Part shown: in pieces, positions 1 to 8,254 of the stretch
How positions within the stretch are numbered: the first letter of the stretch is position 1
Layout of the letters: the number at the start of each line of letters is the position of its first letter
Source: JBFKQC01 sp041627895
Lineage (GTDB): Bacteria; Pseudomonadota; Alphaproteobacteria; Rhodobacterales; Rhodobacteraceae
Direction of reading: 5' to 3'
Assembly (NCBI GenBank): GCA_041627895.1
Contig: JBFKQC010000026.1
Location: 1 to 48,237 of the forward strand
Length of the DNA: 48,237 nucleotides
Notes under the pieces: generated by a model
The model's input: only the letters and a program-made list of their open reading frames with translations
Database searches by the model: none
Told to the model about the DNA's origin: nothing
Program-made: the position numbers and the translations under genes

Positions 1-5
1 CCGCG

Positions 6-23
6 CCCCCCCCCCCCCCCCCC
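6..23. repeat. 18-base poly-C tract at the window edge
   Basis: Positions 6 to 23 are an unbroken run of 18 C residues, immediately before the leader of the first gene. A homopolymer of this length is unstable in replication and is also a common sequencing or assembly error site. Whether it is a real phase-variable promoter element or an artefact cannot be told from this window. A consensus TTGACA lies at 37-42, but no good -10 follows at 16 to 18 bases. Confidence 0.6.
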
Positions 24-86
24 TCGCCGCGCCGCATTGACAGCCGGATCGCCCTTTGCCAACGATCGGCGCGTCGGAGGAACGGG

Positions 87-1349
87 ATGCAAGGGCCGCA
101 GGCGATCTCTCTTTGGCAGGCTTCCGCGGCGGAAGACGATGTCGCGGCGCCCCTGCCGTCGTCCTGCGACACCGATGTCGCAATCGTCGGCGGCGGCTAT
201 ACCGGGCTTTCCACCGCGCTGCACTGCGCCGAGGCCGGGCTGGCGGCGCATGTCCTCGAAGCGGAACAGGTCGGTCATGGCGGCTCGGGGCGCAATGCCG
301 GGCTGGTCAATGCCGGCATGTGGCTGCCGCCGCAGGACGTGTGCGCCAAACTCGGCGCCGAACGCGGCGACCGGATCGTGCGCGCGCTGGGCGAGGCGCC
401 GGCCTATGTGATGTCGCTGATCGAGCGCCACCAGATCCGCTGCGAGGCGACGCGCACCGGCACGATCCACGCCGCGCATGCGGCCTCGGGTCTCGCCGAC
501 CTGAGGCGCCGGCGCGAGGCATGGCACCGGCTCGGCGCCCCGGTCGACTTGCTGGACGCCGAGGCCGTGGCCGCGATGACCGGCAGCCGCGCCTATGTGG
601 GTGGCCTGCTGGACCACCGCGCGGGCACGATCAACCCGATGGGCTATGCCCGCGGGCTGGCCCGCGTCGCCCGCGCCGCCGGCGCCACGATCAGCACCGG
701 CGTCCGGGTCGAACGGCTGCAGCGCGAGGGCGACCGCTGGCGGCTCGTCACCGGCCAGGGCACCGTCACCGCCAACCGCGTGATTCTCGCCACCAACGCC
801 TATACCGACTCGCTCTGGCCCGGGCTGTCGCGGGTCTTCTACACGATCCGCTATTTCCAGGTCGCGACCGAGCCGCTGGGCGACCGGATCGCCGCCATCC
901 TGCCGGACGGCCAGGGCCTTTGGGACACCGCGCCGATCATGACCTCGATCCGCCGCGACACCTTCGGGCGGCTGATCGTCGGCTCGATGGGGCAGGCGAT
1001 GGGCCGGCTCAGTACGCGCTGGGCGGCCCGCCGGCTGGCGCGGCTGTTCCCGTCGCTCGGCCCGGTCCGGTTCGCGGACGCCTGGCACGGCGAGATCGCC
1101 ATGACGCCCGATCACCTGCCTCGCATCTTCCGGCTGGCCGAAGGGCTGTACACGCCGATCGGCTATAACGGCCGCGGCATCACCACCGGCACGATCTTCG
1201 GCCGCGCGATGGCCGAACTGCTGGCCGGCGGGCGCGAGGCCGACCTGCCCCTGCCGCTCGGTGCGCCGGTGCCGGTGCGGGGGCGTGCGCTTCGGCAGGG
1301 CTTCTACCGGGCGGTCTTTGCCGCCAACCAGGCGCTGGGGGCGATCTGA
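87..1349 (+). CDS. FAD-dependent amine oxidoreductase (DAO family)
   Basis: A 420-residue flavoenzyme of the glycine/D-amino-acid oxidase (DAO, PF01266) family, close in plan to gamma-glutamylputrescine oxidase and sarcosine oxidase. It would oxidise a secondary or primary amine to an imine in the cytoplasm. The ADP-binding loop is at residues 34-40 (VGGGYTG), followed by the GSGRNAG motif at 66-72 typical of PuuB/OrdL-like members. The C-terminal YNGRG segment is the usual second FAD contact. The start at 87 has GGAGG six bases upstream. hyuA begins one base after the stop, so the two are co-transcribed. Beside N-methylhydantoinase subunits, an N-methyl amino acid such as sarcosine is an attractive substrate, but that is inference. 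The family is sure and the substrate is not. Confidence 0.88.
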   Translation: MQGPQAISLWQASAAEDDVAAPLPSSCDTDVAIVGGGYTGLSTALHCAEAGLAAHVLEAEQVGHGGSGRNAGLVNAGMWLPPQDVCAKLGAERGDRIVRALGEAPAYVMSLIERHQIRCEATRTGTIHAAHAASGLADLRRRREAWHRLGAPVDLLDAEAVAAMTGSRAYVGGLLDHRAGTINPMGYARGLARVARAAGATISTGVRVERLQREGDRWRLVTGQGTVTANRVILATNAYTDSLWPGLSRVFYTIRYFQVATEPLGDRIAAILPDGQGLWDTAPIMTSIRRDTFGRLIVGSMGQAMGRLSTRWAARRLARLFPSLGPVRFADAWHGEIAMTPDHLPRIFRLAEGLYTPIGYNGRGITTGTIFGRAMAELLAGGREADLPLPLGAPVPVRGRALRQGFYRAVFAANQALGAI

Positions 1350-1350
1350 G

Positions 1351-3408
1351 ATGCGTATCGGCGTCGACATTGGCGGCACCTTCACCGACGTGGCGCTGGA
1401 GCACGCGCGCGGGCTGGCCACCGCCAAGGTGCTGACCGATTACGCCGAGCCGGAGCGCGCGATCCTTGACGGGATCGAGGCCGCCACTGCCGGGGCCGGC
1501 GTGGCGCTGGCGGACATCACCCAGGTGATCCACGGCACCACGCTGGTGACGAATGCGCTGATCCAGCGCGAGGGCGCGCGCACCGCCTTCATCACCACGC
1601 AAGGCTTTCGCGACGTCATCGAGATGCGCACCGAAAGCCGGTTCGAGCAATACGACCTGAACCTCGATCTACCGCCGCCGCTGGTGGCACGCGCGCACCG
1701 CTACACGCTGGCCGAGCGCGTCGCCGCCGATGGCAGCGTGCTGAAGCCGCTCGATCCCGCCGAGGCGTCGGCGCTGGCGGCGCGGCTGGTCGGCGGCGGG
1801 TACAAGGCCGTCGCCATCGGCCTGATCCACGCCTATGCCAACCCGTCGCACGAGCAGGCCGTCGCAAAGGCGGTGCGCGCCGCGATGCCCGGCGTCTCGG
1901 TCTCGCTGTCCTCGGTGGTCTCGCCGCAGATGCGCGAATTCGAACGCTTCAACACCACGATCGCCAACGCCTATGTGCAGCCGATGATGGCCGCCTATCT
2001 CGACCGGCTGGTGCGGCGGCTGCGCGCGGCCGGTATCGCGGCGCCGGTCTTTCTGATGCATTCCGGCGGCGGGCTGATCGGGGTCGAAACCGCCGCGGAA
2101 CAGCCCGTCCGCCTGCTTGAATCCGGCCCCGCGGGCGGCGCGATCTTTGCCGCGGGCTTCGCGCGGGCGCACGGGCTGGACAAGGTGCTGAGCTTCGACA
2201 TGGGCGGCACCACCGCGAAAATCTGCCTGATCGAGCAGGGCGAGCCGAAGACCGCCAGCACCTTCGAGGTCGCCCGCACCTACCGCTTCAAGAAAGGCTC
2301 GGGCATGCCGGTTTCGACGCCCGTCGTCGAGATGGTCGAAATCGGCGCGGGCGGCGGCTCGATCGCTTCGGTCGACGCGCTGGGCCGCATCCAGGTCGGC
2401 CCGCGTTCGGCGGGGTCCGAGCCGGGGCCGGCCTGCTATCAGCGCGGCGGCAACGCGCCCACCGTGACCGACGCCAATCTCTGCCTCGGGCGGCTGGATG
2501 CCGAGAATTTCGCCGGCGGCGCGATCCCGCTTTCGCCGAAGGCCGCGCGCGAGGCCATCGCGCGCGATCTCGCCGGGTTCGACGCGCGCGAGGCGGCCTT
2601 CGGCATCACCGAGATGGTCGACGAGAACATGGCCAACGCGGCGCGGGTCCACGCGGTCGAGAACGGCCGCGACATCGAGGCCTTCACCATGGTCGCGTTC
2701 GGCGGCGGCGCGCCCCTGCACGCCTGCCGGCTGGCGGAAAAGCTCGGCATAGACCGCGTACTGATCCCGCCCGGCGCGGGCGTGGGGTCCGCAATCGGAT
2801 TCCTGCGCGCGCCGTTCAGCTACGAGGCCAGCCGCGGCCTGTTCCAGCGCCTAGACGCCTTCGACGCCGACGCGGTCAACGCCGCGCTCGACGCGCTTCA
2901 GGCCGAGGCCGCGGCCTTCGTCGCGATGGGCGCGGGCGATGCCGCGACGACAGGGCGGCTGACGCTGCACATGCGCTACACCGGGCAGGGCTGGGAGATT
3001 CCGGTGGTGCTGCCCTTCGCCCGGTTCGGCCCCGGGGACGTGCCGCGGATCCGCGCCGCCTTCGAAGAGGCCTACCGCCAGCTGTTCGGACGCATCATCG
3101 CGGGGCTTGCGGTCGAGATCACCAACTGGTCGCTCGCCGTCGCCACCGCGCTGCCGCGGGTCGCGCCGGTCGCGGCCCACACGGCGGGCAAGCCCGTCGA
3201 AGGCACCGCCCGGCGACGCTTCTTCGACGCCGGACCGCGCGACACCGTCGACGCGGCAGAGCTCGGCCGTGGCGCCATGGCGTCCGGCACCGAGCTGCAG
3301 GGACCGGCGGCGATCACCGAGGCCGAGACCACGACCATCGTCACCTCGGCCTTCACCGCCATCGGCCAGCCCGACGGCTGCATCCTGCTGCGACGGAAAC
3401 GCCCATGA
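1351..3408 (+). CDS. hyuA: Hydantoinase/oxoprolinase subunit A
   Basis: The 685-residue ATP-binding subunit of an N-methylhydantoinase/5-oxoprolinase-type amidohydrolase. The family couples ATP hydrolysis to opening of a cyclic amide such as N-methylhydantoin or 5-oxoproline. Residues 4-15 hold the first acetate-kinase/Hsp70-fold phosphate loop (VDIGGTFTD) and 281-290 the second (SFDMGGTTAK). The glycine-rich GAGGGS segment follows. Length is normal for the bacterial A subunit. An in-frame upstream ATG at 1261 lies inside the oxidoreductase gene, so ATG 1351, directly after that gene's stop, is preferred because the protein then starts at the conserved MRIGVDIGG. It overlaps hyuB by four bases (ATGA). 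Acetone/acetophenone carboxylase subunits are related, but no third subunit is present here. Confidence 0.92.
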   Translation: MRIGVDIGGTFTDVALEHARGLATAKVLTDYAEPERAILDGIEAATAGAGVALADITQVIHGTTLVTNALIQREGARTAFITTQGFRDVIEMRTESRFEQYDLNLDLPPPLVARAHRYTLAERVAADGSVLKPLDPAEASALAARLVGGGYKAVAIGLIHAYANPSHEQAVAKAVRAAMPGVSVSLSSVVSPQMREFERFNTTIANAYVQPMMAAYLDRLVRRLRAAGIAAPVFLMHSGGGLIGVETAAEQPVRLLESGPAGGAIFAAGFARAHGLDKVLSFDMGGTTAKICLIEQGEPKTASTFEVARTYRFKKGSGMPVSTPVVEMVEIGAGGGSIASVDALGRIQVGPRSAGSEPGPACYQRGGNAPTVTDANLCLGRLDAENFAGGAIPLSPKAAREAIARDLAGFDAREAAFGITEMVDENMANAARVHAVENGRDIEAFTMVAFGGGAPLHACRLAEKLGIDRVLIPPGAGVGSAIGFLRAPFSYEASRGLFQRLDAFDADAVNAALDALQAEAAAFVAMGAGDAATTGRLTLHMRYTGQGWEIPVVLPFARFGPGDVPRIRAAFEEAYRQLFGRIIAGLAVEITNWSLAVATALPRVAPVAAHTAGKPVEGTARRRFFDAGPRDTVDAAELGRGAMASGTELQGPAAITEAETTTIVTSAFTAIGQPDGCILLRRKRP

Positions 3409-5039
3409 GCATCGACTTCCAGATCATGTGGAACCGCCTGATCGCCGTGGTCGAGGAACAGGCGACGACGCTGGTGCGCACCGCGTTCTCGACCAGCGTG
3501 CGCGAGGCGGGCGATCTGTCGGCGGGGCTCTTTGACCGGCAGGGCCGGATGATGGCGCAGGCGGTGACCGGGACGCCGGGCCACGTCAACGCGATGGCGG
3601 AATCGGTCGGGCACTTCATGGCGGCGATCGGCCTGCAGAACATGTTTCCCGGCGACGTGTACCTGACCAACGATCCCTGGCTCGGCACCGGGCACCTGCA
3701 CGACATCACCGTCGTCACCCCGGTCTTTCGCGGCGCGGTCCACGTCGGCTTCTTCGCGTGCACCGCGCATGTGGTCGACGTGGGCGGGCGCGGCTTCGGC
3801 CCGGACGCTGGCGAGGTCTACGAGGAAGGCCTGCAGATCCCGATCATGAAGTTCGCCGAGCGCGGCGAGGTCTCGGAGATTCTGCTTCAGCTGATCCGCG
3901 CCAACGTGCGCCAGCCCGACCAGGTGGTCGGCGATATCCATTCGCTGGCGGCCTGCAACGACGCCGGCGACCGCCGGCTGCAGGCGATGATGGACGAATT
4001 CGCCATCGACGACCTGCAGGGGCTGGCGGAGTTCATCTTCGCGCAATCCGTGGCGGCGACCCGCGCCGCCATTGCCCGCGTGCCCGACGGGACCTACGAC
4101 AACCGGATGCGGGTCGACGGGTTCGAGGCGCCGGTCGACATGTGCGTGCGCCTGACCGTGGCAGGCGAGCGGCTGAGCGCCGATTTCGCCGGCACCAGCG
4201 GTGTTAGCCGGTTCGGCGTCAACGTGCCGGTGGTCTATACCCGCGCCTATGCCTGCTATGGCCTGAAATGCGCGATTGCGCCGGACGTGCCGAACAACCA
4301 TGCCTCGCTGGCGCCCTTCGAGATCACCGCGCCCGCGGGCTGCATCCTGAACGCGCGCCGCCCGGCGCCGGTCTCGATCCGCCACGTGCTCGGCCACCTG
4401 ATCCCCGACGTGGTGCTGGGCGCGCTGCACCTTGCGATGCCGGGCACGGTGCCGGCCGAGGGCGCCAGCGCGCTCTGGAACATCCAGATCTCAGCCCGCG
4501 CGGTCGACCCGGATGCGGGCCTGCCGCCGGCGGAGCTTCTGATCTTCAACTCCGGCGGCACCGGCGCGCGGCCCGGCAAGGACGGGCTTTCGGCCACCGC
4601 CTTCCCATCGGGCGTGCGCACCATGTCCAGCGAAGTGACCGAGCATGTCGGGCCGATCGTCGTCTGGCGCAAGGAACTGCGCGAAGGCTCGGGCGGGGCA
4701 GGGCGCCAGCGCGGCGGGCTGGGCCAGGTGATCGAGATCGAGGCGCGCGACGGCTATCATTTCTGGTTCAACGCCATGTTCGACCGCATCGAGCACCCGG
4801 CGCGCGGCCGCGAGGGCGGCGGCCCGGGCGCGCCGGGCGGGGTGGCGCTGGCCGACGGCACCCGGCTGGCCGGCAAGGGCCGGCAGAAGGTCGAGGCCGG
4901 CCAGCGGCTGGTGCTGTCGCTGCCGGGCGGCGGCGGCTACGGCGATGCGCGCGAGCGCGCGGCAGAGGCCGTCGCCCGCGACGTCGAGGCAGGATACATC
5001 ACCGCAGCCCAGGCGCGGCGCCTCTACGGTGCCAAGTGA
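3405..5039 (+). CDS. hyuB: Hydantoinase/oxoprolinase subunit B
   Basis: The 544-residue B subunit (hydantoinase B, PF02538) that pairs with the A subunit to form the ATP-dependent cyclic-amide hydrolase. Family hallmarks are visible: the N-terminal region with TAFSTSVREAGDLSAGLFD, the NDPWLGTGHLHD metal/active-site stretch, and the C-terminal GGGGYGDA motif. The start ATG overlaps the hyuA stop, which implies translational coupling. Size is typical. The substrate is not fixed by sequence. The amine oxidase upstream suggests N-methylhydantoin or a related N-methyl lactam rather than 5-oxoproline, but this is only context. The gene ends the operon. A modest hairpin at 5123-5144 may terminate it. 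Confidence 0.92.
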   Translation: MSIDFQIMWNRLIAVVEEQATTLVRTAFSTSVREAGDLSAGLFDRQGRMMAQAVTGTPGHVNAMAESVGHFMAAIGLQNMFPGDVYLTNDPWLGTGHLHDITVVTPVFRGAVHVGFFACTAHVVDVGGRGFGPDAGEVYEEGLQIPIMKFAERGEVSEILLQLIRANVRQPDQVVGDIHSLAACNDAGDRRLQAMMDEFAIDDLQGLAEFIFAQSVAATRAAIARVPDGTYDNRMRVDGFEAPVDMCVRLTVAGERLSADFAGTSGVSRFGVNVPVVYTRAYACYGLKCAIAPDVPNNHASLAPFEITAPAGCILNARRPAPVSIRHVLGHLIPDVVLGALHLAMPGTVPAEGASALWNIQISARAVDPDAGLPPAELLIFNSGGTGARPGKDGLSATAFPSGVRTMSSEVTEHVGPIVVWRKELREGSGGAGRQRGGLGQVIEIEARDGYHFWFNAMFDRIEHPARGREGGGPGAPGGVALADGTRLAGKGRQKVEAGQRLVLSLPGGGGYGDARERAAEAVARDVEAGYITAAQARRLYGAK

Positions 5040-5532
5040 GACCAGGTTTGGTGGAGCGACCGGAAAGCCGCGCGATATCCTGTGCGCGCGGTCCGTTCAG
5101 GAAATCTTCGTCCTTCCCCGTCCACCCGCCCCTGGAGCCGGGTGATTGTTGACGAAATCGGATGGGCGGTCTTGGCCTGGCGCTGTGGCCATGGGGCCTG
5201 ACGCGACCCGCGCGCTCGCCTGCCCGTGGGGTGGCGATCCGACATTTGCGCGACGCGATTTATCGTGCGGTAGCCGAACGACTTCCGAGCGGTGCCCCTG
5301 ACGAGAGAAATCGCCGGCCCGCCGGGACGGGCAGGCGATCGCGCGGCGCCTTCAGCTTGTTTCCGCGCGCGTGGGCGCTTTGGCCGAACCGCGACACCAG
5401 GGCAACTTCGCCGGTTTCCGCCAAACGTCATACCGCGCTAGTTTCCAAGTGATTCGGTGAACAATCCGTGACTGACGGGGGAAAGACCCTGTCCGCCATC
5501 CGGGCGCCGTCCGCAATGAAGGAGACATCGCC
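5040..5532. other. Intergenic region between hyuB and the SDR gene
   Basis: A 493-base stretch with no convincing gene. Short ORFs here lack ribosome sites and family resemblance. It holds a hairpin at 5123-5144 (CACCCG/CGGGTG arms, followed by ATTGTTG) that could terminate hyuAB. A second, stronger hairpin at 5310-5339 has ATCGCC/GGCGAT outer arms and GCCCG/CGGGC inner arms. The last 100 bases before the SDR are less GC-rich and probably contain its promoter, but no hexamers stand out. AGGAGA at 5518-5525 is the SDR ribosome site. Confidence 0.5.
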
Positions 5533-6285
5533 ATGACCGACCGACCCATCGCCCTGATCACCGGCGGCGCGCGCGGCATCGGCCTGGCCTCGGCCGAGGC
5601 GCTGGCGGAAGAGGGCGCACGGATCGTGCTGGCCGACATCGACGGCGCGGCGGTGCGCGAAGCGGCCGGGACCCTGGGCAATGACGCGCGGGGCATCGTC
5701 TGCGACATGGGCGACCCGGCGCAGGTCGCGGCGCTGTTCGACGAGGTCGAGGCGGATCTGGGCCCGGTCGCCAAGCTGGTGAACTGCGCCGGCATTGCGA
5801 TTCCGGGCGATTTCCTGGAAACGCCGCTTGACGAGTTCCGCAAGGTGATCGACGTCAACCTAACGGGAAGTTTCCTGGCGCTGCAGCGCGCCGCGCGGAC
5901 CATGGTGGCGCAGGGGATTGCCGGGGCGGCGGTCAACATGTCCTCGATCAACGCCCAGGTGGCGATCCCGACCATCGCCAGCTACTGCGCCTCGAAGGGC
6001 GGCGTGATGCAGCTGACCAAGGCCGCGGCGCTGGCGCTGGCGCCACATGGCATCCGCGTCAACGCGGTCGGCCCGGGCTCGATCGACACGGCGATGCTGG
6101 CTGGGGTCAACGCCGACCCGGCCGCAATGGCCCGGGTGATGTCACGCACGCCGCTGGGGCGCATCGGCACCCCGCGCGAGATCGGCGACGTGGTGGCGTT
6201 TCTCCTGAGCGACAAGGCCAGCTACATCACCGGCGAGACGGTCTATGTCGACGGCGGGCGTCTGGCGCTGAACTACACCTGCTGA
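5533..6285 (+). CDS. SDR family oxidoreductase
   Basis: A 250-residue classical short-chain dehydrogenase/reductase. The cofactor loop TGGARGIG is at residues 10-17, NCAG at about 84-87, and the catalytic Ser138, Tyr151 and Lys155 are in the expected order (YCASK). The Asp after the second beta strand (ADID, about residue 35) favours NAD(H) over NADP(H). The end of the protein keeps the family's YVDGG. ATG 5533 follows a GAAGGAGAC ribosome site. It stands alone, with nearly 500 bases upstream and 169 downstream, so it is probably monocistronic. The substrate is a secondary alcohol or ketone, not identifiable. It resembles sugar or polyol dehydrogenases more than fatty-acid FabG. Confidence 0.9.
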   Translation: MTDRPIALITGGARGIGLASAEALAEEGARIVLADIDGAAVREAAGTLGNDARGIVCDMGDPAQVAALFDEVEADLGPVAKLVNCAGIAIPGDFLETPLDEFRKVIDVNLTGSFLALQRAARTMVAQGIAGAAVNMSSINAQVAIPTIASYCASKGGVMQLTKAAALALAPHGIRVNAVGPGSIDTAMLAGVNADPAAMARVMSRTPLGRIGTPREIGDVVAFLLSDKASYITGETVYVDGGRLALNYTC

Positions 6286-6400
6286 GGCGGGGAAAGCTTG
6301 CGCAGCTAGCGGATACGGTCAAAGCACCGGCCCGGGGGCAGATCGGGCATTCCGCGCCAAACGGCCCGGGGCGCGCGCACCATTGCGGCGGCGGCAATAT

Positions 6401-6427
6401 CCGATTAATTCGGTCAACTGAATTCGG
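6401..6427. promoter_or_regulatory. Inverted and direct repeats upstream of the iron-type permease
   Basis: CCGA-TTAAT-TCGG (6401-6413) is an inverted repeat with four-base arms. Its right part AATTCGG (6407-6413) recurs at 6421-6427, a 14-base period. This lies 28 to 54 bases before the permease start in a locally AT-rich stretch, a likely promoter/operator position. No regulator is nearby, so the binding protein is unknown. Confidence 0.35.
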
Positions 6428-6454
6428 CGGCATCCGACGGGGTGGTTCCGCGCC

Positions 6455-8119
6455 GTGGGGATGTGGCGGGCAATGCAGATGATCCGGAACAGGCGCAAAC
6501 GCGCGGGCCGCTGGCTCGCGCCCGCCGCGCTGGCCGTCGCGCTGATCTGCGCGATGCCCTACGTCGCGGTGCTGCTGGCGGCCTTCTCGGGCGGTACCGA
6601 GACGCTGCAGCACCTCATGCAGACGGTGCTTCTGCGCTATACCGGCGCGACGCTGGCCCTGGTGGTGCTGGTCGGCCTCGGCACCTTCGCGATCGGCACC
6701 GGCGCGGCCTGGCTGGTGATCATGACCGAGTTTCCCGGCCGCCGCTGGCTGGAGATCGCGCTGGTGATCCCGCTCGCCTTCCCTCCCTACGTGCTGGCCT
6801 ATGCCTACACGCATCTTCTCGATCACCCGGGCATCGTGCAGTCGACCCTGCGCGCGGTCACCGGCTGGGGCCCGCGCGACTACTGGTTCCCGGAAATCCG
6901 CTCGCTCGGCGGTGCCGCCGCGATGCTGGTGCTGGTGCTCTACCCCTACGTCTACCTGCTGGCGCGCGCCGCCTTCGTCGGCCAGTCCGCCACCACCTTC
7001 TTTGCCGCCCGCGCGCTGGGCCGCAGCCCGATGCAGGCGTTTTTCGCGGTTTCGCTGCCGATGGCGCGGCCGGCCGTGGCGGCGGGCGTGCTGCTGGCCG
7101 CGATGGAAACCATCGCCGATTTCGGCACGGTCAGCTATTTCGGCGTGCAGACCTTCGCCACCGGCATCTACACAAGCTGGTTCTCGCTGGCCGACCGGGC
7201 CGGCGCCGCGCAGCTTGCGCTCGGGCTTCTGGCCTTCGCGCTTTGTCTCGCGCTGCTCGAACGCCAGAACCGCGGCGCGGCGCGCTACCATTCCGGCAAG
7301 CGGCAAGAGGCGATGGGCCGCCTGCCACTCGCGGGCACGCGGAAATGGGCCGCGCTGGTGCTTTGCCTGCTTCCGGTGCTGCTTGGCGTGGTGATCCCGG
7401 TGATCGCGCTCTCGGCGATGGCGTTGGGGTCCGAGCAGGATCTGTTCAGCCGCCGCTATATCGGGTTCGTCCGCAACTCGCTGACGGTCGCCAGCGTCGC
7501 CGCGGTCGTCACCGTCGCGGCGGCGCTGCTGGTGGGCTCGTTCCACCGCATCCAGCCCGGGCGACGCTCATTTGCCGCGCTTTACGCCGCTCGGCTCGGA
7601 TACGCCGTACCGGGCGGCGTGATCGCCGTGGGCCTGCTGGTGCCCTTCGCCGCCTTCGACAACGCGCTGGACGCGGCCATGCGCGAGACCTTCGGCATCT
7701 CGACAGGCCTGTTCCTCACCGGCTCGATCTGGGTTCTGGTCATGGCCTACGTGATCCGCTTCCTCGCCGCCGCGATCGGCGCCTACGAGGGCGGCATCGC
7801 CGCGGTCAGCCCGAATGTCGACGCCGCCTCGCGCGTGCTGGGCCGCGGGGTCTTCGGCACCTTGCGGCGCATTCACGTGCCGCTTCTGACGCCGAGCCTC
7901 TTCACCGCCGCGCTGATCGTCTTCGTCGACGTGATGAAGGAACTGCCCGCGACGCTGATCATGCGGCCCTTCAACTTCGACACGCTGGCGGTACAGGCGT
8001 TCCGGCTGGCCTCGGACGAGCGGCTCGAAGGCGCGGCGGTGCCGAGCCTGGTGATCGCCGCCATCGGGCTGTTCCCGGTGATCCTGCTTTGCCGCCAGGT
8101 GGCCCGGCGCCAGCGCTGA
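6455..8119 (+). CDS. Fe(III)-type ABC transporter permease (FbpB/AfuB-like)
   Basis: A 554-residue inner-membrane permease with two tandem BPD_transp_1 units, about twelve predicted membrane helices in total. The two cytoplasmic EAA-like loops, which contact the ATPase, are recognisable as ARALGRSPMQAFF and SRVLGRGVFGTLRRIH, each ending in a short P-containing stretch. This fused arrangement is typical of ferric-iron permeases such as FbpB, AfuB and SfuB. No substrate-binding protein or ATPase gene is adjacent, which is unusual, since the family normally sits in a three-gene operon. GTG 6455, ATG 6461 and ATG 6473 are all possible starts, and none has a strong ribosome site. Thiamine or 2-aminoethylphosphonate permeases share the fold and remain alternatives. 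Confidence 0.85.
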   Translation: MGMWRAMQMIRNRRKRAGRWLAPAALAVALICAMPYVAVLLAAFSGGTETLQHLMQTVLLRYTGATLALVVLVGLGTFAIGTGAAWLVIMTEFPGRRWLEIALVIPLAFPPYVLAYAYTHLLDHPGIVQSTLRAVTGWGPRDYWFPEIRSLGGAAAMLVLVLYPYVYLLARAAFVGQSATTFFAARALGRSPMQAFFAVSLPMARPAVAAGVLLAAMETIADFGTVSYFGVQTFATGIYTSWFSLADRAGAAQLALGLLAFALCLALLERQNRGAARYHSGKRQEAMGRLPLAGTRKWAALVLCLLPVLLGVVIPVIALSAMALGSEQDLFSRRYIGFVRNSLTVASVAAVVTVAAALLVGSFHRIQPGRRSFAALYAARLGYAVPGGVIAVGLLVPFAAFDNALDAAMRETFGISTGLFLTGSIWVLVMAYVIRFLAAAIGAYEGGIAAVSPNVDAASRVLGRGVFGTLRRIHVPLLTPSLFTAALIVFVDVMKELPATLIMRPFNFDTLAVQAFRLASDERLEGAAVPSLVIAAIGLFPVILLCRQVARRQR

Positions 8120-8196
8120 GCGCGAACGCCGCAAGTGGCGCCGCCCCGAGCGGACGGTGCAAGGACACCGGCGCGACGCCGCACGCTGCCCGAACC

Positions 8197-8231
8197 AAAG
8201 GAAAACGGCCCGCCACCGAAGCGACGGGCCG
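8197..8231 (-). terminator. Rho-independent terminator of the RTX/Hint gene
   Basis: Reading the minus strand, CGGCCCGTC pairs with GGCGGGCCG around the loop GCTTCGGT, and is followed directly by TTTTCCTTT. It starts 24 bases after the stop codon of the RTX gene. Stem strength and T-run make this the clearest terminator in the window. Confidence 0.85.
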
Positions 8232-8254
8232 CCTGGCGATGTTTCGTGTCCGGT

